A stretch of 28,715 bases of DNA from JAKEGK01 sp036507695 (GTDB lineage: Bacteria; Pseudomonadota; Gammaproteobacteria; SZUA-152), in assembly GCA_036507695.1 (NCBI GenBank), contig DATCIR010000087.1:1-28715 (forward strand). The letters run 5' to 3'. Positions within the stretch are counted from its first letter, which is position 1, and each line of letters begins with the position of its first letter. The position numbers were made by a program, and so were the translations under genes. The notes under the pieces are model-generated. The model was not told where the DNA came from. It saw only the letters and a program-made list of their open reading frames with translations, and made no database searches. This document shows, in pieces, positions 7,436-15,285 of this stretch.

Positions 7436-7474
7436 AATAGTCCGCGGCGGATGCAAAGAAAAGGAGCAAAAATA

Positions 7475-7567
7475 ATGAAGCCTGAATTTGTGTTTTATCC
7501 TGCAGGCTGTCCCATCCGGCTTGATGCCACTGCTCTGATAATCGGGTCGTGTGGAGTCAAAACATGA
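7475..7567 (+). CDS. Small ORF of 30 residues, first gene of the DUF2024-P460 operon
   Basis: A strong ribosome binding site, AAGGAG at 7461-7466, sits 8 nt before the ATG, and the TGA overlaps the ATG of the DUF2024 gene (ATGA). These two facts support translation even though the peptide is only 30 residues. It contains two cysteines (residues 12 and 26), is fairly hydrophobic towards its C terminus, and has neither a signal peptide nor a typical regulatory leader run of one amino acid. I do not recognise it. It could be a real microprotein or a coupling leader that delivers ribosomes to the next gene, which has no Shine-Dalgarno sequence of its own. It is not a broken N terminus of DUF2024, which starts normally. 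Confidence 0.55.
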   Translation: MKPEFVFYPAGCPIRLDATALIIGSCGVKT

Positions 7568-7830
7568 AGATCGCGGTATTTGACACCTATGTAACAACCC
7601 ATGACGGCGCAAGGCTGCATTTTGATGTATTGGTGCCCGAAGTTAAAACACTGTATGCGGAAATATTCGCCAGGCAATGGCTGGCTGACATCGGCCTGCC
7701 GGATGATGTGGTAGATCTCGAGAGCTGCCGCTATTGTCATAGTGAAACCCCGGGCCCAGAAATACTACAAGAAATCCGCGACCAGGGATGTTACATCCTG
7801 CAAATGGAAGGTTGTCCTTCACCTCGATAA
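7564..7830 (+). CDS. DUF2024 family protein
   Basis: The 88-residue protein begins M-K-I-A-V-F-D-T-Y-V and ends with Y-I-L-Q-M-E-G-C, the typical start and end of DUF2024. The middle has C-R-Y-C-H (about residues 58-62), which in the family is a conserved Cys/His cluster of the form C-x-x-C-H. DUF2024 proteins are small, soluble and of unknown function. The C-x-x-C-H could bind metal, but the protein has no signal peptide, which argues against haem c attachment. The ATG at 7564 overlaps the stop of the small upstream ORF, and cytochrome P460 begins 29 bp downstream. Pairing with a haem protein suggests a redox or metal-handling role, as inference. Confidence 0.88.
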   Translation: MKIAVFDTYVTTHDGARLHFDVLVPEVKTLYAEIFARQWLADIGLPDDVVDLESCRYCHSETPGPEILQEIRDQGCYILQMEGCPSPR

Positions 7831-7859
7831 ATTGTTTGCCTACTGTAAAGGAGAAAACC

Positions 7860-8336
7860 ATGAAACGAATGCTTTCGATTTCCATAGCCCTGTCATTGTG
7901 TATCAGCGCCCCAGCCCTTGCTGACGAAAAAGTCGCATATCCCAAGGATTACCGTGATTGGACGCATGTAAAAACGCTCACATTACATGAAGGTCATCCG
8001 CTGGAGAAGCCATTCAAGGGAATACACCATATCTACGCCAATAAAAAAGGCGTGGAAGGCATTAAAAGCGCTGAGTTTAAGGACGGAGCGGTCATTGTAT
8101 TCGATCTGCTGGAAAGCATCACCCTGGACAACGCGAGCGCCGAAGGTAAGCGCGTTCTAATCGGCGTCATGGTCAAGGACAAAAAACACTTCGCGCAAAC
8201 CGGTGGCTGGGGTTTTGAAGCATGGACTGAGGGCAACCGTGATAAACGGCTGGTTAATGACGGCGGCCGGTCCTGCTTTGAATGCCATACCTCGCAAAAA
8301 GATAACGATTATGTATTCAGCCAATGGCGCGACTAG
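7860..8336 (+). CDS. Cytochrome P460 family protein, exported c-type haem protein
   Basis: The protein has 158 residues. The ATG at 7860 has AAAGGAG about 6 nt upstream. Residues 1-21 are a Sec signal ending A-L-A, so it is periplasmic. The single haem c site, C139-F-E-C142-H143, lies near the C terminus, as in the cytochrome P460 family; the upstream beta-sheet region starts Y-P-x-D-Y-R-D-W and contains G-V-M-V-K-D. Characterised relatives oxidise hydroxylamine or nitric oxide, or act as cytochromes c'-beta that bind NO. Which of these applies here cannot be told, because the haem-lysine crosslink residue cannot be assigned without an alignment. It is the last gene of the operon and is followed by a perfect palindrome. 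Confidence 0.9.
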   Translation: MKRMLSISIALSLCISAPALADEKVAYPKDYRDWTHVKTLTLHEGHPLEKPFKGIHHIYANKKGVEGIKSAEFKDGAVIVFDLLESITLDNASAEGKRVLIGVMVKDKKHFAQTGGWGFEAWTEGNRDKRLVNDGGRSCFECHTSQKDNDYVFSQWRD

Positions 8337-8358
8337 TCCATGACGAATTGCGTGTTGC

Positions 8359-8388
8359 GTGGGGCCAATGCGCGCGCATTGGCCCCAC
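8359..8388. terminator. Perfect 30-bp palindrome between convergent genes
   Basis: GTGGGGCCAATGCGC is followed at once by its exact reverse complement, giving a GC-rich cruciform or hairpin with almost no loop beyond the central CGCG. It lies 22 bp after the P460 stop and 26 bp before the end of the convergent membrane-protein gene. There is no T-run, so it may be a weak or bidirectional terminator or an mRNA-stabilising stem. Confidence 0.6.
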
Positions 8389-8414
8389 TATTGGCTACAG
8401 CCACAACCTGCTCC

Positions 8415-9140
8415 CTAACGAGGGAAATGGGAAGTCCGCGCCGGTTTCCCGTCCGCAAACGAAAGCAACCCTAAACCTGCCCACAACCACCCTATCGCCA
8501 ACCATTGCCAAAAGGCGAAGCTTAACCAAACCGGTATACCCATCGCCCTCCAACTGGTATCCACCCACCCCAGATCACGCTGCGCGAGATAAACCCAAAG
8601 TTGAACAACACCAATAATCAGTAAAGCGCTCGCCACTATAAAAGCAGAGATTGCATAGCGCCGATGACGGCCTATTACCTGGAGCAGCAAACCAAGAGCT
8701 CCAAAATACAAACCCAGAAATGCAAACACCGCAAGCAATTCGTGGGCCTTGTGAACCCAATTCGACAGATCGCGGATAAAAAGCCTTTCCGCGCCGACCA
8801 AGGCGCCGCAAAGGATCCCGAATCGCAAGGCGCCGGCCGCGAATTTTACGGATGCGGTAAGGACTGGATACAGGCTTTTTTTTAATGTCGACACATACGG
8901 CCACAGCAAAACCATCGACAGACTCAAGGCGCCGGCAAACCAAGCACTGCCTGCGGGATTGTGTTTTTGCGACGCCAGCGCGGAAGCCACCGTGTAGGGC
9001 CAGTCGAATCCCCCGGGATATTGCCGCGCCGCCAAAATTGAGCCGGCGCCAAATACCAGTAGCGATGCAATAAACCACCACACTGATCGCGTTTGCTGGA
9101 TATAAACAGCAGAATTATGCTGCAAGTTGATAAATTTCAT
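8415..9140 (-). CDS. Six-span membrane protein, DUF998-like
   Basis: The 241-residue protein has about six hydrophobic segments: V-W-W-F-I-A-S-L-L, W-F-A-G-A-L-S-L-S-M, F-G-I-L-C-G-A-L, L-A-V-F-A-F-L-G-L-Y, A-S-A-L-L-I-I-G-V-V and W-L-A-I-G-W-L-W-A. An extracytoplasmic Y-P-G-G-F-D-W-P-Y-T-V-A-S-A-L and N-P-A-G after the first span match the pattern of DUF998-type membrane proteins (Y-P-G-Y, then a serine-rich loop and N-P). Function is unknown in this family. I chose ATG 9140; the frame continues to a TTG at 9194, but that extension is polar and has no ribosome binding site. The gene is followed by the SLC13 gene's region upstream on the same strand, with a 224-bp gap in which I see no gene. 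Confidence 0.65.
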   Translation of the reverse strand: MKFINLQHNSAVYIQQTRSVWWFIASLLVFGAGSILAARQYPGGFDWPYTVASALASQKHNPAGSAWFAGALSLSMVLLWPYVSTLKKSLYPVLTASVKFAAGALRFGILCGALVGAERLFIRDLSNWVHKAHELLAVFAFLGLYFGALGLLLQVIGRHRRYAISAFIVASALLIIGVVQLWVYLAQRDLGWVDTSWRAMGIPVWLSFAFWQWLAIGWLWAGLGLLSFADGKPARTSHFPR

Positions 9141-9364
9141 AGCCGGCTCTGATGAAATCCAGAAGCGTGAAATCGGCGATTGCAACTCCAACAACCGCTC
9201 CGCGATAAATCACGCTGGTTTTTAGCTTCCCGCCAGCACAAATTGCCCCCATGGTTTGCTGATCCGATAACAGTTTGTGATTGCCTCAATCCGTGGAAAA
9301 TTCCCTGCGTGCAAATTACCATGAATCGCCGTAGCGTAAACAGCGGCTGGCCGCTGATTTTTTT

Positions 9365-10852
9365 CTACCTGTTCAACAAGCCAGTCGGCAGGCGCCGGAT
9401 ATCGATATCCATCACGACGGGTAAAATAACCATGATAAAAAACGTGATCAGCAATACGCCCAGCAGATTCAGCACAAACCCCGCCTTGGCCATTTGTGGA
9501 ATGGTAACGGCGCGGCTGGCAAACACAATCGCATTGGGCGGCGTGGCGACCGGCAACATAAACGCATATGATGCGGCAATGGCAACCGCGATCATGGTGG
9601 CCAACGGATGGATATTCATGGCGATGGCGAGCGCGCCCATGACCGGCAACAATAGCGATGCGACAGCCGTGTTGGAAGTCACTTCGGTGAGAAATATCAC
9701 CAGTAAAACGATCATTGCCACCAGGACGACAATATGGGTTCCTTCCAGCACGGTTAACTGATTGGCGATCCACAGGGTCAGGCCGCTGCTGTTAAATCCC
9801 TCCGCCAACGCAAACCCGCCGCCAAATAAAATAATGATGTCCCAGGGAATCTTCACCGCCGTACCCCAGTCCAGCAAGAACTCCCGCTTACTGAAATCGG
9901 CAGGAATAACAAATAATGCCAACGCGCCCAGAATGGCAATAGTGGAATCCGTCACCATGCTCAGCGCTTCAATGTTAACAACACTGCGCAATATCCATGC
10001 GCTTGCCACGCAGACAAACACAATCAGCACGCGCTTTTCCTGCCTGGTCATTACGCCCAGCGCTGTCAGCGCCTGCTCCACAGCCTGCTTGCCTCCCGGC
10101 AACTCCGTCATATCACCGCGGTAAACAAAGTGCATCAGGTAATACCAGGTCAACAACAGCATTACCACCGACAATGGAAACGCAAACGCCATCCACTCCG
10201 CAAAACCAATGCTGATGCCGTAAGTCTTTTCCACCACGCCGGCCAAGATGGCATTGGGTGGCGTGCCAATCAAGGTCGCTACCCCGCCAATCGATGCCGC
10301 GTACGCAATACCTAACATCAGCGCCGTGCCAAAGGGAAATGCATTTACCGTGTCATCGGCCGGTTGTACCGGGAGTGCGGCCTTGACTTGTTGCATCACG
10401 GCCAGCCCAATCGTCGCCATCATCATCGCCGTTGCGGTATTGCTGATCCACATCGACAGGAACGCCGTAGCCAGCATAAATCCCAATACGATGCGCCTTG
10501 GTGAAACGCCGACGAGCTGGATGGTGCGCAGCGCGATGCGTTTGTGCAGTTGCCATTTCTCCATGGTAACGGCAATCAGAAAGCCGCCCATGAATAAATA
10601 AATCAGGTGATTAGCATAGGCATTGGTGACTTGCTGGGATTGCATGACACCCAGCAATGGAAACAACGCGATCGGCAACAATGCGGTGGCGGGTATGGGC
10701 AGCGCTTCACTGACCCACCAGACCGCCATCAGCACCGCAACCGCGGCAACGGCCATTCCCGCCTCGCTCAGCCCGTCCGGCGCCGGGAGCAGAAGCAGCA
10801 ACGCAAACAACAGTGGTCCAAGCAACAATCCCGTGGTTTGCCGTGTTGCCAT
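9365..10852 (-). CDS. SLC13/DASS-family sodium:anion symporter
   Basis: The 495-residue polytopic membrane protein belongs to the divalent anion:Na+ symporter family. The two conserved Ser-Asn-Thr motifs that form the sodium and substrate sites are present: S137-N-T-A-T-A-M-M in the first half and S393-N-T-A-V-A-S-L-L-L-P-V in the second. Each is followed by the expected proline-rich re-entrant segments (G-T-P-P-N-A and A-T-P-P-N-A). The start ATG 10852 has AGGA about 6 nt upstream. Likely substrates are C4-dicarboxylates or sulfate/tricarboxylates; the sequence alone does not decide. The exported metallo-beta-lactamase-fold hydrolase lies 71 bp upstream on the same strand and may be co-transcribed. 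Confidence 0.92.
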   Translation of the reverse strand: MATRQTTGLLLGPLLFALLLLLPAPDGLSEAGMAVAAVAVLMAVWWVSEALPIPATALLPIALFPLLGVMQSQQVTNAYANHLIYLFMGGFLIAVTMEKWQLHKRIALRTIQLVGVSPRRIVLGFMLATAFLSMWISNTATAMMMATIGLAVMQQVKAALPVQPADDTVNAFPFGTALMLGIAYAASIGGVATLIGTPPNAILAGVVEKTYGISIGFAEWMAFAFPLSVVMLLLTWYYLMHFVYRGDMTELPGGKQAVEQALTALGVMTRQEKRVLIVFVCVASAWILRSVVNIEALSMVTDSTIAILGALALFVIPADFSKREFLLDWGTAVKIPWDIIILFGGGFALAEGFNSSGLTLWIANQLTVLEGTHIVVLVAMIVLLVIFLTEVTSNTAVASLLLPVMGALAIAMNIHPLATMIAVAIAASYAFMLPVATPPNAIVFASRAVTIPQMAKAGFVLNLLGVLLITFFIMVILPVVMDIDIRRLPTGLLNR

Positions 10853-10923
10853 AAATATCCTAACTGGTTTATTAAGTTTCGTTCTTGACTCTGTAATCCT
10901 CTTACAAGGCCAAAACCGGGTTG

Positions 10924-11757
10924 TCAGAACTTGATCGTCTCGCCCATTTTCATATTAACAACCTTGGTGGCACTATCACCCAACGCCTTTATGTACTGCT
11001 CGGGCGTGCCTTTTAAACGGGGATTGGTGCCATAGTGCATGGGCACGGCGTATTTGGGTTTCAGATAGTGGCGTGTGGCATGCGCCGCATCGTCGGGGTT
11101 TAACACAAAATGCCCGCCCACGGGGATAAGGATAAGATCCGGTTTATAATAGTCACCGATCAATTTCATATCGCCAAACAATCCGGTATCGCCCATATGG
11201 TACACCTTGAAGCCGTTTTCGAACTCAATAATAAAACCGGCTGGTTCCCCACCGACATGGATTTCCAGTTTACCGGTGGCTGGATTGGTCCAGCGCAACT
11301 CGGAGCTGTGCTCGGCGCGGGTCATGGTAATTTTAATATTGTCACCGATGGGAGTAATCACACCCCCTTTATTAAAGCGCGGTGACAAATCCGCGCTTAA
11401 GATGCCCAACGCCGCCAGGTTGTCGTTTAATCCGGCCGGTGCGTACAGCGGAACATTCTGTTTTTTTGCCAGCGCGGGACCATCCCCCAGGTGATCGCCG
11501 TGCGCATGTGTCACCAGGATCAAGTCCACCTTGCCCAGCTTGTCCAGATCTTTGTATTCCTCTGGCAGGTTAGGATTGCCGGTAATAAAAGGATCAATCA
11601 GGATGACCTTGCCGGTAACACTGGTTAACTTAAAGCTGGCGTGTCCCAGCCATTGCACGGCCACTTGGCCTTCAGGTTTTGCCTCAACCAACGATGACAG
11701 GAATGACATCAGCAATACGAGCACGGCCATAACCATTCTTGATCCTGATAAAATCAT
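10924..11757 (-). CDS. Exported metallo-beta-lactamase-fold metal-dependent hydrolase (UPF0173-like)
   Basis: The protein has 277 residues. A Sec signal covers about residues 1-26 (ending V-E-A). The mature part begins W-L-G-H-A-S-F, the hallmark of the UPF0173/L-ascorbate lactonase-like branch, followed by T-H84-A-H86-G-D88-H89 (two-metal site), A-E-H-S-S in the middle, H-M-G-D-T for the bridging aspartate, and a final P-M-H-Y-G-T. All metal ligands are intact. Cytoplasmic versions are common; the signal peptide is the unusual feature. Two in-frame ATGs are candidates (11763 and 11757); AAGGAG is 3 nt from the first and 9 nt from the second, so I chose the second. The substrate is unknown. 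Confidence 0.88.
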   Translation of the reverse strand: MILSGSRMVMAVLVLLMSFLSSLVEAKPEGQVAVQWLGHASFKLTSVTGKVILIDPFITGNPNLPEEYKDLDKLGKVDLILVTHAHGDHLGDGPALAKKQNVPLYAPAGLNDNLAALGILSADLSPRFNKGGVITPIGDNIKITMTRAEHSSELRWTNPATGKLEIHVGGEPAGFIIEFENGFKVYHMGDTGLFGDMKLIGDYYKPDLILIPVGGHFVLNPDDAAHATRHYLKPKYAVPMHYGTNPRLKGTPEQYIKALGDSATKVVNMKMGETIKF

Positions 11758-11763
11758 TAGCAT

Positions 11764-12116
11764 CCTCTCCTTATTAACAAACCTGCGTAATGCAGCCGGA
11801 CAACAGACTCCATCCGGCGCACGCCGGTACTTTTAGTGCACGCAATGTGTTTTGTATGAACTATATAGTAAATAGTAATACCCAGGGTTTCCACAGAAGA
11901 AATCTCCGCCGCTTGCCATAAAAAAGATAGATTTAATTATTCTGAAAAAATTGCTGTTTACCAGTTTTAAACACGATATTTTCGTTGAGCCGCAAACCGT
12001 ATCGAACCCGCTGCGTATATTGCACTGGCGTCCGCCAGACATAAAAGTCATCTGTATTTCCCGTGTAAAACCACTATAGTTAATCAAGATTCAAACTATT
12101 CCCCCAACACTGTCAA
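11764..12116. other. Divergent intergenic gap of 353 bp, no gene seen
   Basis: The gap separates the minus-strand hydrolase from the plus-strand sensor kinase and must hold promoters for both. It is AT-rich from about 11850 to 11990. The only structure I see is a small palindrome at 11814-11827 (CCGGCG, CA, CGCCGG). The minus-strand ORF at 11833-12087 has no family likeness or ribosome binding site. Confidence 0.5.
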
Positions 12117-14516
12117 ATGCCTAGAAAATCATCAATTCAAAAACGCATTTTATTCATCTCCCATAGTCTTGTTGCTTGCCTATGCTCCACAATTGCATTC
12201 GCCGATGGGGAGCCGCGCGAATACATTATTGGCACCTGGGATAATCCGCCCATTGTGTTTCGTGATGGCTCGGGGGAGATAACCGGACTCTCCATCGATA
12301 TCCTGAAACTTGTCGCCAAGGAGCATGGCTGGACACTGAAATTAAGTCATGGCAGTTGGCGGGAACACTATGCGGCGCTACAGAAAGGCACTATTGATTT
12401 GCTGGTCGGGATTGCCTTTACACCGGAGCGCGATGCGCTATTCAACTTTACCGAACGGACTGTGATCAACAACTGGGGCGTTATTTATCAAACACCAAAT
12501 CGTTATTTTACTTCTATCCGGGATCTGCAAGACAAACGTATCGCCATGATGGAAAACGCGATTCACAGCATGGTTTTCCGCGAAACCATGAATCGCTTCA
12601 ACTTTTCATTCGAAGCGGTAAGCACCAAGGATTATGAAGACGTGCTTAAATTGCTGGATCAAGGCAAAGCCGATGCCGGTATAATCAACCGCGTTGTCAG
12701 CATTATGACTGCGGATAAATATAATATAAAGCCCACCTCGATCATTTTTAATCCGGTACAGGTGCGCATGGCTGCGCCTAAAGGAAAAAACCGGGAGCTG
12801 ATAAAGGCGCTGGATTCCTACCTGACAGTCACACAAGAGGACCGCGAATCATCCTATTACCGCGCCATCAATAAATGGCTGAAATCCGAAAGTGAAAAAA
12901 CCGGCTATCGTTGGATTTTACCGGCCATCGCCATAAGCGCGGTCATTTTCATTCTGGTGGCTGCGTATATTTACCTGGTGCGCCGTGAAGTCAAACGCCG
13001 CACGTCCGCCCTGGCGGAAAGTGAAAGCCGTTTCCGCCAGATGGCGGAAAGCATTAACTCGGTATTCTGGATCAGCTCCGCGGACGGCAAGGAAATAATT
13101 TACGCCAGTCCGGCCTACGAAAGAATCTGGGGGCGTTCTCTGGAAAGCTTGTACCGCAACCCGGAATCGTGGACGCACGGCATGCACCCGGACGACCTTC
13201 CCCGGATCGCGGAAAATGCCGCCGCGTTTATTCCCGGCGACAACACCGGACCAATACTGCGGGAGTACCGCATCATCCGCCCGGATGGCACGGAATGCTG
13301 GATAGCCGAACGCTCTTATCCGGTGTACGACAATACCGGCACGGTTTACCGCATCGCCGGTATCGCCGAAGACATCACCGCGCGTAAACTGGCCGAATTG
13401 GGGTTGGCGCGCAGCAAGGCGGAATTTGAAGCCATCTTTAACGCGATAAGCGATGCCGTGTGTTATACCGACCCGGAGCGGAACATTGTGCTGATCAACC
13501 CCGCGTTTACCAAAATTTTCGGGTATAAGAGCGAGGAAATCATTGGCAAAAAAACCGAACTGCTCTATGCCGACAAGGCTGACTTTCTCACACAGGGGCG
13601 GCGCCAGTTTGACAAGGACAGTGAGATCACAACCGCCACTTATGAAATGAGTTACATTCGCAGCGATGGCAGCGTTCTTATCGGCGATACTTTAGGCTCA
13701 AAGGTCTTTGACAACGCGGAAAACACTATTGGCTTTATCGCTGTAATTCGCGATGTAACTCATCGCAAGCAGGTGGAATCCGAATTGTTGCGCCATCGCG
13801 GCCACCTGGAAGAACTGGTCGCGGAAAGAACATCCGAACTCAGTAACCTCAACCATGAACTTGAAGCATTCAGTTATTCCGTGTCTCATGACCTGCGCGC
13901 GCCGCTGCGTGCGATCAATGGTTTCAGCACCCTGCTTTGCGAAGAATATCAGCAACAACTGGATGATGCCGGCAAGGACTACCTGAACCGCATTATTAAA
14001 GCCAGTATAAAAATGGAACGGCTCATCGATGATTTGTTGCAGATTTCCCGCGTTTCCCGCGCCGAACTGCACAAGGAAAAGGTCGATCTCTCCACCATGG
14101 CGGAAGATATTCTAAACACCCTGCAGAACGAGGAGCCGGAGCGCCACGTGAAATGGGAAATCGAAAAGGGGATGTCCGCCAAAGGCGACAAAACTTTATT
14201 GCATGTGATGTTGCAGAACCTGTTGGGCAATGCCTGGAAATATACCGCCAAAACAAGCAATGCGGAAATCCGCTTTCATCGCTGCGCGGTAAATGGAAAA
14301 GGCTTGGCTTTTTGCGTCGAGGACAATGGCATCGGTTTTGACAGCCAATACACGGACAAGATATTCAAGCCGTTCCAACGATTGCATACCGACCAGGAAT
14401 TTGAAGGCACAGGTATTGGATTGGCTACGGTGAACCGCGTGATTCATCGTCATTCAGGGAAGATATGGGTTGAATCCACCATCAACAAAGGCAGCCGTTT
14501 TTGTTTTCGTTTGTAG
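12117..14516 (+). CDS. Orphan sensor histidine kinase: SBP_bac_3, two PAS domains, HisKA, HATPase
   Basis: The protein has 799 residues. A Sec signal (residues 1-29) leads into a periplasmic solute-binding domain of the amino-acid type (about 33-258), with the typical G-T-W-D-N-P-P start and L-L-V-G-I-A-F-T-P-E-R. One transmembrane helix (about 265-288) follows, then PAS 1 with its PAC segment (about 303-423), PAS 2 (about 435-555), a short coiled coil, HisKA with H591 in S-H-D-L-R-A-P-L-R-A, and HATPase (N-box L-G-N-A-W-K-Y-T, G1 D-N-G-I-G-F-D, G2 G-T-G-I-G-L-A). It has no receiver domain and no response regulator lies next to it, so its partner is elsewhere. The binding domain probably senses a small polar ligand. 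The start is fixed by the signal peptide; its ribosome binding site is poor. Confidence 0.92.
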   Translation: MPRKSSIQKRILFISHSLVACLCSTIAFADGEPREYIIGTWDNPPIVFRDGSGEITGLSIDILKLVAKEHGWTLKLSHGSWREHYAALQKGTIDLLVGIAFTPERDALFNFTERTVINNWGVIYQTPNRYFTSIRDLQDKRIAMMENAIHSMVFRETMNRFNFSFEAVSTKDYEDVLKLLDQGKADAGIINRVVSIMTADKYNIKPTSIIFNPVQVRMAAPKGKNRELIKALDSYLTVTQEDRESSYYRAINKWLKSESEKTGYRWILPAIAISAVIFILVAAYIYLVRREVKRRTSALAESESRFRQMAESINSVFWISSADGKEIIYASPAYERIWGRSLESLYRNPESWTHGMHPDDLPRIAENAAAFIPGDNTGPILREYRIIRPDGTECWIAERSYPVYDNTGTVYRIAGIAEDITARKLAELGLARSKAEFEAIFNAISDAVCYTDPERNIVLINPAFTKIFGYKSEEIIGKKTELLYADKADFLTQGRRQFDKDSEITTATYEMSYIRSDGSVLIGDTLGSKVFDNAENTIGFIAVIRDVTHRKQVESELLRHRGHLEELVAERTSELSNLNHELEAFSYSVSHDLRAPLRAINGFSTLLCEEYQQQLDDAGKDYLNRIIKASIKMERLIDDLLQISRVSRAELHKEKVDLSTMAEDILNTLQNEEPERHVKWEIEKGMSAKGDKTLLHVMLQNLLGNAWKYTAKTSNAEIRFHRCAVNGKGLAFCVEDNGIGFDSQYTDKIFKPFQRLHTDQEFEGTGIGLATVNRVIHRHSGKIWVESTINKGSRFCFRL

Positions 14517-14553
14517 TTTCCGCGTGTCTCATAAATTGACTGCGCCTCCTTTG

Positions 14554-15231
14554 TTATTCCCCGCCATACACCTTGCGCCCATAAATACCGGCATAACTGT
14601 TGATGGCGGCGTGTAAAATCATGGGGGCCAACAGTGAACCGGAATAGACATACAAAAATGCCAACAACATACCGATGGGGAAAATGACCGCCATGGCTTT
14701 AACCCCCTGATAAGCATGCGCCAGGGCGAAAATAACACAGGATGCGATAACCGCGAACACGTCACTGCCAAAGTAATTTAAATACCAGATCAGGTAGCCC
14801 CGGAACAGTATTTCTTCCGTGACGCCAGCGGTGGCGGACAATACCAGGAACAAATTCAACTCCTGTTGGCTGCGCGGAAGCAGTTCCGGCGCAAATGTCC
14901 AGTTATACTTCTGGTCCAGTTGCATAAGGGTGCGGTAGGAGATTATAACGATCGCAATGACCATCAATGCAATCGCGGTGGATATGATCGCCGGTGAACC
15001 GGCTAGCGGCGCCAGTCCTAAATCCGAGACCGGCCTGCCCGCATATGTCCAGCTTCCCAGTAACAGCAGCGTTATCGCCCACATTGCAATGATATTTCCC
15101 AAATACAACCCGCGCCGGGTGGCGGTGGGATCCCGCTTTAGCATATCGAGAAATTTGGGATAGTTACGCCAGCCGTGATAGGGCGCCACGACGGCAAATA
15201 TCAATACCAGCAGATGATCAAACCACGACAT
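14554..15231 (-). CDS. CPBP-family intramembrane metalloprotease
   Basis: The 225-residue polytopic membrane protein carries the Abi/CPBP motifs: E139-E140-I-L-F-R144-G-Y (motif 1), F-A-L-A-H172 (motif 2) and H207-A-A-I-N (motif 3). These are the residues that form the active site inside the membrane in Rce1-like proteases. Bacterial members process or degrade membrane proteins, or confer immunity to bacteriocins; nothing nearby suggests a bacteriocin locus. I chose ATG 15231; the frame reaches a TTG at 15243 without a better ribosome binding site. It converges with the sensor kinase gene 37 bp away. A 14-bp triple tandem repeat lies 13 bp upstream of the start and may affect its promoter. 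Confidence 0.9.
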   Translation of the reverse strand: MSWFDHLLVLIFAVVAPYHGWRNYPKFLDMLKRDPTATRRGLYLGNIIAMWAITLLLLGSWTYAGRPVSDLGLAPLAGSPAIISTAIALMVIAIVIISYRTLMQLDQKYNWTFAPELLPRSQQELNLFLVLSATAGVTEEILFRGYLIWYLNYFGSDVFAVIASCVIFALAHAYQGVKAMAVIFPIGMLLAFLYVYSGSLLAPMILHAAINSYAGIYGRKVYGGE

Positions 15232-15243
15232 GAACAAAACCAA

Positions 15244-15285
15244 GGTCGATTTTTAATGGTCGATTTTTAATGGTCGATAATTAAT
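15244..15285. repeat. 14-bp unit in three tandem copies upstream of the CPBP gene
   Basis: GGTCGATTTTTAAT is present twice exactly (15244-15257, 15258-15271) and a third time with two changes (15272-15285). It lies 13 bp upstream of the CPBP start codon, where the ribosome binding site or -10 box would be, so copy number could alter expression. Confidence 0.85.

Noticed and set aside
7119..7474. Operator repeat as a second end of the MITE family (shared AAGTAAGTG)
   Set aside because: The match is only nine bases, there is no paired inverted end and no target duplication; the palindrome fits an operator better.
9141..9364. Possible small gene between the membrane protein and the SLC13 gene
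   Set aside because: ORFs on both strands are short, overlap called genes and lack start signals; the gap most likely holds the promoter of the membrane-protein gene.
14554..15231. CPBP protease as a bacteriocin immunity protein
   Set aside because: No bacteriocin precursor, double-glycine leader or ABC exporter is nearby; the YheS ABC-F protein is ribosomal and far away.
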